Assembly (NCBI RefSeq): GCF_028309625.1
Contig: NZ_JAQMHR010000001.1
Coordinates: 665,039-729,038 of the forward strand
Source of the DNA: Trichococcus sp. K1Tr
GTDB lineage: Bacteria > Bacillota > Bacilli > Lactobacillales > Aerococcaceae
Direction: 5' to 3'
DNA: 64,000 nt
Shown here: positions 57,546 to 64,000 of the stretch, one piece after another
Layout of the letters: every line of letters begins with the position of its first letter
How positions within the stretch are numbered: the first letter of the stretch is position 1
The notes under the pieces: model-generated
Databases searched by the model: none
Seen by the model: only the letters and a program-made list of their open reading frames with translations
Told to the model about the DNA's origin: nothing
Made by a program: the position numbers and the translations under genes

Positions 57546-57564
57546 ATGAAGGAAGTGCACTACC

Positions 57565-60204
57565 TTGTTGAAGCAAGAATGGAAGTCAATTTTCAAAACG
57601 AAAAAAATGATGATCATCCTGTTCGGGATCAGCTTGATCCCTTCCCTTTACACCGTGTTGTTCCTTAGCTCCATGTGGGATCCTTACGGTAAACTGGCCG
57701 AACTTCCGGTTGCTGTCGTGAATCAGGATAAGGCCGTAAATTATAATGAAGAAACATTGGCTGTCGGCGACTCGCTTGTCGTCGGCTTAGAGGAATCCGA
57801 GGCTTTGGACTTCGATTTCATCTCGCAGGAAGAAGCGGAAGCCGGATTGGCAGATGGCAGCTACTATATGGCGTTAACCATCCCGGAGGATTTCTCGGAA
57901 AATGCGATCACCTTGTTGGATGAAACACCCCAGCAGATGGAATTGACTTACCGGACCAGCGCAGGCAGAAGCTATATAGCCTCCAAGCTGACCGCTTCTG
58001 CCGCAAACGAAATCAAGGACTCCATCTCTGATGAGGTGACCGCCATCTACGCAGAAACCGTCTTTGACCAACTGCAGACTGTCGCGGATGGAATGACGGA
58101 AGCGGTTGACGGAAGCACGCAGCTCAGCGACGGCACTGTCCAGATTAAGGCAGGCAATGAAAGCTTGACCCAAAACCTCGAAACGCTTGCGGACAGCACA
58201 CTCAGCTTCCGTGACGGTGCCGATGCGCTGTCAGTCGGCCTGCAAACGTATCTGAACGGAGTCGGCCAGCTGGATGTCGGCGCCAATGCATTGAACGATG
58301 GTGCAGCCAAGCTGACAGCCGTTATGCCGGCATTGCAAACAGGCGTAAGCCAATTAAACGATGGCGCGGCTGCAACGGCAACTGGCAGCACATCGTTAAG
58401 CAACGGGCTTTCCAGTTTGACGACGAACAGCCTCATGCTTTCAACAGGGATGGCAACCCTGAACGACGGCATGGGCCAACTGTCGGAGGGCAGCGCATCG
58501 TTGACTGCAGGCTTAGCTGCACTTAACACGAGTCTCACCAGTGCCGAACAACAAGCAAAACTGACTGCATTGCAGAGTGGACTCGACCAAATGAAAAACG
58601 GACTCGAAACACTCGACAGTCAACTGCAGCAATCCAGTCTTTCATCGGATTTGGCGACCGCCCTATCCCAATTGGACGGCTTATCCACAACGATAGCGTC
58701 GTTCCAAACCGAACTCAATACTATCACGGCCGCTGCGGATCCCGACAGCAATACCACAGCCATCATGGAGGCCATCGCACAAAGCGGCACCGAATTGACC
58801 CCTGAACAGGAAGTCGCCATTAGCCAAGCTGTCTCTGTACAACTGGAGGCCATCGCAAACCAACAAGCTGGTTCAATCCAAACAATCGCAAACGGCCTCA
58901 CCGCCCTGTCCGGATTGAGCGGCATCGATACCGCTGCCATCGAGCAGCAAGTTGCTGCACTCCAGACCAGCGTCAGTAGCCTTTCTGCCGGCTACGCAAA
59001 TGTCTACGGTGGAGCAACGACGCTTGTATCGGGCTTTGGCCAAATCGGCCAATCCAGTCAAACGCTCTTATCCGGTGCCAAATCATTGCAGACCGCCATC
59101 GGAACCGCACAAAACGGGTCCCAAAAACTGGCTGATGGACTGTCCCAACTCACAGCCGGTTCCGAGCAATTGGCGGCGGGTGGTCAAAGCCTGACGGAAG
59201 GTAATGCACAAGTAAGTGCCGGTCTGCAAATTCTGAATGAACAGACCGGAATCCTTGCGTCAGGCGCAAAGGAACTCCAGAATGGAACACAGTCACTGGC
59301 CGACGGAACTATACAGCTAGTCGAAAACGGCAGCCTGCTGACCGATGGAGCTAACCAGCTTGCTGACGGCGCTGAAAAAATCAGTGACGGCTCCGGTCAA
59401 TTGGCGGATGGTTCAGCACAACTGAATGCCGGCCTAATCACTTTACTCAGCGGCACAGATGAACTGGGTGCAAAACTGCTGGACGGGAGCACCGCTCTGA
59501 ACGAAGTCGATGCAAATGAGAACACCTACGCGATGATGGCTGAACCGGTCATCGCGAATCAGATCGAAACGGCGCCGGTCGTCAACAACGGCACCGGCAT
59601 GGCTCCCTATATGATGTCGGTCGCCCTCTTCGTAGGCGCAATCAGCCTGAACCTGATGTACGACAGCTTTTCCCCACGAAAATATCCAAAAAACGGCATC
59701 AGTTGGTGGGCCAGCAAAATCTCTGTGCTTGCAGCAGTTGGCGTTTGCCAAGCCCTGATCATGGTCGTGCTGCTGGTGAAGGTGAACGGATTGGCCCCGT
59801 CCTCGATCGGAAAAATGCTTTTGGTCACCATTTTGACTGCGCTCGTATCGGTGTCGATGGTCATGCTTTTCAATTTGCTGTTTGATAAAGTCGGCTCCTT
59901 CCTGATGCTGATTTTCCTAATCCTGCAGTTGTCGGGATCCGGCGGCACTTATCCGATTCAGTTGTCCAACCGCTTCTTCGAAGCGATCCATCCCTACCTA
60001 CCGATGACGTATTCGATCGATGCCTACCGCCAGCTATTCGGCATCGGCGGCAGCATCTCCACGGATCTTTTCATCCTGTTGGCGATCCTGATTGTCTTCA
60101 ACCTGTTGATTATCCTCTTCTACACGGTCAAACGAAAAACATTGCAGCAGGAAGACTTTGAGGACGACGAACAATCGGATGCTCTGGAAACCCAAACTGC
60201 TTAA
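57565..60204 (+). CDS. yhgE: YhgE/Pip family membrane protein
   Basis: This 879-residue protein has an N-terminal membrane segment (about residues 13-33, MMIILFGISLIPSLYTVLFL) and a very long extracellular domain with dozens of L-x-x-G-x-x-x-L repeats (residues about 190-670: LNDGAAKL, LSEGSASL, LADGSAQL), likely a helical stalk. Five or six C-terminal spans resemble an ABC-2 permease. The start is TTG at 57565 after GGAAG. The family includes lactococcal phage receptor Pip and YueB-like proteins. Its operon partner is the Rrf2 regulator. Confidence 0.9.
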   Translation: MLKQEWKSIFKTKKMMIILFGISLIPSLYTVLFLSSMWDPYGKLAELPVAVVNQDKAVNYNEETLAVGDSLVVGLEESEALDFDFISQEEAEAGLADGSYYMALTIPEDFSENAITLLDETPQQMELTYRTSAGRSYIASKLTASAANEIKDSISDEVTAIYAETVFDQLQTVADGMTEAVDGSTQLSDGTVQIKAGNESLTQNLETLADSTLSFRDGADALSVGLQTYLNGVGQLDVGANALNDGAAKLTAVMPALQTGVSQLNDGAAATATGSTSLSNGLSSLTTNSLMLSTGMATLNDGMGQLSEGSASLTAGLAALNTSLTSAEQQAKLTALQSGLDQMKNGLETLDSQLQQSSLSSDLATALSQLDGLSTTIASFQTELNTITAAADPDSNTTAIMEAIAQSGTELTPEQEVAISQAVSVQLEAIANQQAGSIQTIANGLTALSGLSGIDTAAIEQQVAALQTSVSSLSAGYANVYGGATTLVSGFGQIGQSSQTLLSGAKSLQTAIGTAQNGSQKLADGLSQLTAGSEQLAAGGQSLTEGNAQVSAGLQILNEQTGILASGAKELQNGTQSLADGTIQLVENGSLLTDGANQLADGAEKISDGSGQLADGSAQLNAGLITLLSGTDELGAKLLDGSTALNEVDANENTYAMMAEPVIANQIETAPVVNNGTGMAPYMMSVALFVGAISLNLMYDSFSPRKYPKNGISWWASKISVLAAVGVCQALIMVVLLVKVNGLAPSSIGKMLLVTILTALVSVSMVMLFNLLFDKVGSFLMLIFLILQLSGSGGTYPIQLSNRFFEAIHPYLPMTYSIDAYRQLFGIGGSISTDLFILLAILIVFNLLIILFYTVKRKTLQQEDFEDDEQSDALETQTA

Positions 60205-60223
60205 ATAAGACTCAATGAATGTC

Positions 60224-60260
60224 AAAACACGCACAACCTCAATAGGATGTGCGTGTTTTA
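60224..60260 (+). terminator. Terminator of yhgE
   Basis: AAAACACGCACA (60224-60235) pairs with 60248-60259; T residues follow. Confidence 0.9.
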
Positions 60261-60311
60261 TTTTTTCTTTTCTGGGTGCGTACAGCACCATTGACACTGC
60301 TGTTTCACCTG

Positions 60312-60440
60312 CTCCGGTGAACAGTGGCTTCGCCGAAGTTCAGCCCATATTCTGAGTTGCCATCTCCGATGAGGAGACCTTCGTCGGAGATACTTCTGAA
60401 AGTTACCCTCGTACTCCGGGGAGCGCCCTCTGACCGGAGT
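60312..60440. repeat. Degenerate tandem hairpin array, three units of about 52 bp
   Basis: CTCCG starts at 60312, 60364 and 60414 (52 and 50 bp apart). The first two units share CTCCG-TGA, CTTCG-CG-AG and a later TTCTGA-GTT-CC. The second folds ATCTCCGA with TCGGAGAT, and the third ACTCCGG with CCGGAGT. Just before, TTCACC pairs with GGTGAA (60304-60321). It lies between the yhgE terminator and the merR promoter. Confidence 0.6.
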
Positions 60441-60479
60441 TGAGGCCAATTTGCATTTTATCCATTTAAAAAGTTTTTG

Positions 60480-60510
60480 TTGACTTAACCTTCACTTTAA
60501 GGTGTAAGCT
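60480..60510 (+). promoter_or_regulatory. MerR-type promoter with 19-bp spacer and operator
   Basis: TTGACT (60480-60485) and TAAGCT (60505-60510) are separated by 19 bp. The palindrome ACCTT-N6-AAGGT (60488-60503) fills the spacer. Overlong spacing with a centred palindrome is the hallmark of MerR-activated promoters. Confidence 0.8.
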
Positions 60511-60549
60511 GAATCCATCAAAACATTTACCGACATGGAGGTGAAAAGC

Positions 60550-60903
60550 ATGAATATTTCAGAAGCAGCAGAAAAATCAGGACTGACAGCGGTAACCTTG
60601 CGCTATTACGAACGGATCGGCTTGATCCCGCCCGTGACCAGGGGCAACGCTGGCGTCCGGTTATATAAAGAATCCGATCTTGGTTGGATCGATTTCATCA
60701 AGTGCATGCGCAATGCCGGTTTGTCGATCGAATCCTTGATCGAATACACCGCTTTGTTCGATCAGGGAAAGGATACCGTCATTGCCAGGAAGGACATCCT
60801 GATAGAAGAACAGAAAAAAATGGAAGAACGTTACAACGAACTAGGAAAAACCCTGGAAAAACTGAACAAGAAAATAGAATACTACGAGCAGGACCATTCT
60901 TGA
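60550..60903 (+). CDS. MerR family transcriptional regulator (upstream copy)
   Basis: This 117-residue protein has a helix-turn-helix (MNISEAAEKSGLTAVTLRYY), wing ERIGLIPPVTRGNAGVRLY, a linker and a C-terminal coiled coil (KKMEERYNELGKTLEKLNKK). There is no cysteine-rich metal site, so it probably senses a small molecule or acts as in TipA/BltR-like members. GGAGG precedes the ATG at 60550. It is followed 35 bp later by a Dxs-like gene, and its promoter has a MerR operator. It has a close paralogue at 62839-63216. Confidence 0.9.
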   Translation: MNISEAAEKSGLTAVTLRYYERIGLIPPVTRGNAGVRLYKESDLGWIDFIKCMRNAGLSIESLIEYTALFDQGKDTVIARKDILIEEQKKMEERYNELGKTLEKLNKKIEYYEQDHS

Positions 60904-60938
60904 GTACTGCACATACAACCAAAAGGAGCGATTTTGAT

Positions 60939-62705
60939 TTGCATACACTACAAACAACAATCATCGACAAAGTGAACAGTCCCGCAGACGTGAAGACACT
61001 GAATCTCGTTGAGATGGAACAATTGGCTGGAGAAATCAGGTCTCTTATATTGAACAAAGTCAGCCAGGTCAGCGGCCACGTCGGTCCGAATCTGGGCGTC
61101 GCCGAATTGACGATCGCTTTTCATCATGTTTTCGATTCGCCAAAGGATAAGATTGTCTGGGATGTTTCCCATCAGTCCTACCCTCACAAAATTCTTACCG
61201 GACGCAAACACGGCTTCGTCGACAAAGATAACTTCCATTCCATCACAGGCTACACTTCCCAGCACGAAAGCGAACACGACTTCTTCACGGTAGGGCATAC
61301 TTCCACATCCATCAGCCTCGCTGTCGGCATGGCTAAAGCAAGGGATCTGAAGAAGGAAACAGGAAATGTCGTTGCCTTGATTGGGGACGGTTCCCTGAGC
61401 GGTGGGCTGGCCTTCGAAGGTTTGAACAACGCTGCAGAATTAGGATCCAATCTTATCATCATCATCAATGACAATGAAATGTCCATCGATGAGAATTTCG
61501 GCGGCCTCTACCGTTCCTTGGCTGAGCTACGTGCGACAACTGGAGAAGCCGCCAACAATCCATTCAAAGCACTGGGCTTCGAATACCGCTACGTCGAGGA
61601 AGGAAACGATTTGGCGAAAATGATCGAAACCTTCAGCGAAATTAAGGACTTTGGCCATCCACTTGTGCTCCATGTCCACACCGAAAAAGGCCACGGTTAC
61701 GAAAAAGCCACTCAGGAAAAAACGAACTACCATTGGCGTTCACCTTTCAACCTGGAAACAGGCGAAAGCTTGAGAAAGTCTGCCGGGGAATCGTACAATT
61801 CAATCATCATGGATTATCTGATTAAAAAGGTTGATGATGATGAAATGAAGCTGGCTGCCATCAATGCGGCCATTCCGGGAATGTTCGGGCTGAATGCATT
61901 CAAAGCCGCTCATCCGGAGCATTATTTCGATGTCGGCATTGCCGAAGGCCACTCGATCACATTCGCGGCCGGACTGGCTTCCCAAGGCGTCAAACCGGTT
62001 GTCTTCCACTCGAGCACCTTCCTGCAGCGAGCCTATGACCAATTGTCTCATGATCTGGGCATCAACGAATTACCGGCAGTCCTGATCATAAGTGGTGGAA
62101 GCATCTCCAGCGGCGCAGTGACGCATCTAGGGCTTTTCGATATCCCATTGATAAAAAGTATCCCTAATTTCAATTATCTTGCGCCGACCAGCAAGGAAGA
62201 ACTGCTGGCGATGCTCGAATGGGCTCTGCAACAGGAAAAAGGACCGATTGCCATCCGATTGCCGAACGGACCGGTCGTATCCAGAGAGAATACATTGGCC
62301 GACTTCCAATCGCCAACCTATGAGATTCTCCGCAAAGGCAACCGAGTGGCTGTCCTGGCATTGGGTTCTTTCCTTTCCCTCGGTGAACAAGTCGCAGATC
62401 ATATGAAAGCTGAGACCGGCGAGGACGTCACCCTGATCAATCCGCGCTCCATCAGCGAGGTAGATGCAGTTACACTGAAGGAACTGGAAGCAACCCATGA
62501 CCTGATTGTGACGCTCGAAGATGGTTCACTGGCCGGTGGCTTCGGTGAGCAGATCGCTGCCTTCTATGGAGCCTCAGCTGTCAAAGTTTTGAACTTTGGC
62601 GCGAAGAAAGCATTCACGGACAATGTTCCACTTGAGGCGCTTTATGAAGAATTCCACCTGACGCCTAACCTGATCGTAAGGGACATCCTGGATACATTGG
62701 CATAG
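60939..62705 (+). CDS. 1-deoxyxylulose-5-phosphate synthase-like protein, TTG start
   Basis: Thiamine diphosphate enzyme of about 588 residues, shorter than usual Dxs (620-640). GHVGPNLGVAELTIAFHHVF, WDVSHQSYPHKILTGR, the ThDP motif GDGSLSGGLAFEGLNNA to NDNEMS, and a transketolase C-terminus are present. AGGAG lies 10 bases before TTG at 60939; no other start fits. DXP could feed thiamine or isoprenoid synthesis, but no other gene of those pathways is here. It is cotranscribed with the MerR gene before it and probably controlled by it. Confidence 0.82.
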   Translation: MHTLQTTIIDKVNSPADVKTLNLVEMEQLAGEIRSLILNKVSQVSGHVGPNLGVAELTIAFHHVFDSPKDKIVWDVSHQSYPHKILTGRKHGFVDKDNFHSITGYTSQHESEHDFFTVGHTSTSISLAVGMAKARDLKKETGNVVALIGDGSLSGGLAFEGLNNAAELGSNLIIIINDNEMSIDENFGGLYRSLAELRATTGEAANNPFKALGFEYRYVEEGNDLAKMIETFSEIKDFGHPLVLHVHTEKGHGYEKATQEKTNYHWRSPFNLETGESLRKSAGESYNSIIMDYLIKKVDDDEMKLAAINAAIPGMFGLNAFKAAHPEHYFDVGIAEGHSITFAAGLASQGVKPVVFHSSTFLQRAYDQLSHDLGINELPAVLIISGGSISSGAVTHLGLFDIPLIKSIPNFNYLAPTSKEELLAMLEWALQQEKGPIAIRLPNGPVVSRENTLADFQSPTYEILRKGNRVAVLALGSFLSLGEQVADHMKAETGEDVTLINPRSISEVDAVTLKELEATHDLIVTLEDGSLAGGFGEQIAAFYGASAVKVLNFGAKKAFTDNVPLEALYEEFHLTPNLIVRDILDTLA

Positions 62706-62729
62706 ACTGATCATTATCTGACGAAACAA

Positions 62730-62783
62730 CAAAACCATCCAAGCAGACGTTAAGGTGCAACGTCCGCTTGGATGGTTTTCCGC
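62730..62783. terminator. Bidirectional terminator between dxs-like and merR genes
   Basis: AAACCATCCAAGC pairs with GCTTGGATGGTTT, with an inner ACGTT/AACGT stem. Confidence 0.92.
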
Positions 62784-62838
62784 TTTTTTGGATATGATTC
62801 CACTCGGTTACCGGACTATAGCCAGAGCTGAGGCGCCT

Positions 62839-63216
62839 TCAATGGATCAAGCCCTCCTCCGAATCCCGCAGTTTGCCTTCGAAGCCTATGATTTTCCCGT
62901 TCAGCCTCTCGATTGTTTCACTGATTTCCTTCTGTTTGGCAATCAGTTGATCTCTTTCCCTGATCAAAATATTTTTGCGCGCTTCATCGGACTGCTCCCC
63001 ATTTCTGAACAAGGTCGTATACTCGATCAGCGACTCGACCGACATCCCCGCGCTGCGCATGCATTTGATGAAATCGATCCAACCAAGATCATCTTGCTGA
63101 TAATCCCGGACACCGCCGTTTTTCCGGGTAACCGGAGGGATCAAGCCCTCGCTTTCATAATAACGCAGCGTTGCGGCTGTGAGCCCTGTAATTTTTGCTG
63201 CTTCAGATATATTCAT
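62839..63216 (-). CDS. MerR family transcriptional regulator (downstream copy)
   Basis: This 125-residue protein aligns without long gaps to the regulator at 60550 over the helix-turn-helix and wing: MNISEAAKITGLTAATLRYY, then SEGLIPPVTRKNGGVRDY and DLGWIDFIKCMRSAGMSVES. The coiled coil diverges. No cysteine sensor pair. GGGGTG precedes the ATG. It converges on the dxs-like gene, so the two paralogues flank one enzyme; whether it acts on that gene or on its own targets is unknown. I see no clear MerR promoter before it. Confidence 0.88.
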   Translation of the reverse strand: MNISEAAKITGLTAATLRYYESEGLIPPVTRKNGGVRDYQQDDLGWIDFIKCMRSAGMSVESLIEYTTLFRNGEQSDEARKNILIRERDQLIAKQKEISETIERLNGKIIGFEGKLRDSEEGLIH

Positions 63217-63268
63217 AACGCAATCACCCCTTCTCGCATAAAATAAAATTCAACTATTCAACTGCGCA

Positions 63269-63757
63269 TCATACTAGCTCCAAATAAAACGGAATGATAT
63301 CCACAAAGGTACCGTCATCCATTTTAAAGCCACCCGGAATGGTCCCCAACTCTTTGAAGCCCAGCTTTTTATAAAGGCTGATCGCACCCTTATTGTTGGC
63401 AACAACAGCATTGAACTGCATGATGCGGAACCCAGCCGCTTTAGCCATCTCCAGCGAATGCACCACAAGTTTCTCGCCAATACGCTTCTCTCTCTGATCA
63501 GCTTTAACAGCGTAAGAGGCATTCGCGATGTGGCCGCAACGTCCGATGTTGTTGGGATGAAGAATATACAAACCAACTATTGCGCCATCTTCTTCTGCAA
63601 CGCCGGTAAAAGACTGCTCCGCGAAAAAGGCTGCCCCTTCCTCCAATGATAAGCCGTTTTCTTGAGGAAAATACTGACCTTCCATAACGATATGATTCCA
63701 AATTTTGGTCATTTCCCCCAAATCATTTTCGCTATGTTTTCTGATAACGATATCCAT
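63269..63757 (-). CDS. GNAT family N-acetyltransferase
   Basis: This protein of about 162 residues has the GNAT core: VADQREKRIGEKLV-like acetyl-CoA loop (KADQREKRIGEKLVVHS), then GFRIMQFNAVVANNKGAISL and LYKKLGFKELGTIPGGF, close to phosphinothricin acetyltransferase-like members. The substrate is unknown. The start at 63757 (MDIVIRKHSENDL) fits the family; an ATG at 63787 is less likely. ATTATA at 63795-63800 is its probable -10. Confidence 0.82.
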   Translation of the reverse strand: MDIVIRKHSENDLGEMTKIWNHIVMEGQYFPQENGLSLEEGAAFFAEQSFTGVAEEDGAIVGLYILHPNNIGRCGHIANASYAVKADQREKRIGEKLVVHSLEMAKAAGFRIMQFNAVVANNKGAISLYKKLGFKELGTIPGGFKMDDGTFVDIIPFYLELV

Positions 63758-63828
63758 CACCCTACCCACTTTCGCATATAAATTCACTGGTTATATTATA
63801 ACCCAAACTACGATTCGCTATGCAAAAA

Positions 63829-63872
63829 AAATAAGCCTGCGACGATGATTTCATCGTTGCAGGCTTATTTGT
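63829..63872 (-). terminator. Terminator of tRNA-Leu
   Basis: AATAAGCCTGC and ACGATGA pair with TCATCGT and GCAGGCTTATT; the reverse strand ends in TTTTTT. Confidence 0.92.
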
Positions 63873-63876
63873 CTGA

Positions 63877-63960
63877 TACCGGCGGCCGGGGTCGAACCGG
63901 CACGCCCTTGCGGGCACTGGATTTTGAGTCCAGCGCGTCTGCCAATTCCGCCACGCCGGC
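63877..63960 (-). tRNA. tRNA-Leu, anticodon CAA
   Basis: Reverse-strand class II tRNA of 84 nt. The acceptor stem GCCGGCG pairs with CGCCGGT (last pair G-T), and the D arm region is GGCGGAATTGGCAGAC. The anticodon stem is CTGGA/TCCAG with loop CTCAAAA (anticodon CAA, reads UUG), the variable arm TGCCCGCAAGGGCGT is long, and the T arm is CCGGTTCGACCCCGG. CCA is not encoded. It is a probable TrmL substrate. Confidence 0.96.
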
Positions 63961-64000
63961 ATGATATGAAGAATGCAATTTTCCATCTTACTCATGGAAA

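Noticed and set aside
57565..60204. Type VII secretion component
   Set aside because: YhgE resembles YueB/EsaA in architecture, but no EssC, WXG100 or other secretion genes are in the window.
60258..60449. Small Arg-rich protein on the reverse strand
   Set aside because: The frame runs through tandem hairpins, has no ribosome site and looks like a translation of the repeat.
60684..60938. Longer N-terminus for the Dxs-like protein
   Set aside because: The upstream extension reads the merR gene in another frame; the ribosome site AGGAG before TTG at 60939 and the family N-terminus set the start there.

Overview
This window is chromosomal backbone of a low-GC Gram-positive bacterium of the Lactobacillales. 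The family is probably Carnobacteriaceae and a Trichococcus-like genus is my best guess, from protein character and a G+C in the mid-forties; I could not test this. Gene order follows Bacillus subtilis neighbourhoods in several blocks. I see no phage, insertion sequence, plasmid or CRISPR array.

Layout. 1-7 kb: relQ, a CYTH protein, yjbH, pepF, coiA, mecA and spxA, which joins the ClpXP/Spx proteolysis adaptors to competence and alarmone genes. 7-13 kb: trpS, lipoate ligase, a metallo-beta-lactamase-fold hydrolase, a HemY-like flavoprotein and an M42 peptidase. 13-20 kb: the infC-rpmI-rplT operon with an L20-type attenuated leader and an AUA start on infC, a folE-folP-folB-folK cluster with an M20 amidohydrolase, and thrS behind a T-box. 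20-30 kb: dnaI, dnaB, nrdR, coaE, mutM, polA, a MaoC-like protein and murC. 30-35 kb: ytpR, ytpP, ytoP, ytzB, trmB and ytmP; the slot normally held by the DNA translocase SftA carries only a short motorless protein. 35-47 kb: ecsAB, hit, a YtxH protein, a MarR regulator, an aldo/keto reductase, prsA, yhaM, yhaN, yhaO and yheA. 47-64 kb: a class A PBP, a CorC/HlyC-like protein, a phosphohexomutase, trmL-queG, rlmA, hsp20, an Rrf2-YhgE operon, a Dxs-like gene between two paralogous MerR genes, a GNAT protein and tRNA-Leu(CAA).

How the genes work together. Most serve replication and repair (dnaB, dnaI, polA, mutM, yhaO, yhaN), translation and tRNA modification (thrS, trpS, infC, rpmI, rplT, trmB, trmL, queG, rlmA), folate synthesis, cell wall and protein export (murC, PBP, prsA, ecsAB), and stress proteolysis (spxA, yjbH, mecA).

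The unexplained signal is between genes. Three intergenic arrays at about 41.4, 47.5 and 60.3 kb have different sequences but nearly the same unit length: 52 bp, with one 50-bp step. In two of them each unit contains a hairpin. Other candidates are two small RNAs or attenuated leaders (1511-1629 before yjbH; 55261-55359 before queG), a long structured leader before the CorC-like gene, and several 70-115 bp inverted-repeat elements. All were found by eye and need folding and genome-wide comparison.
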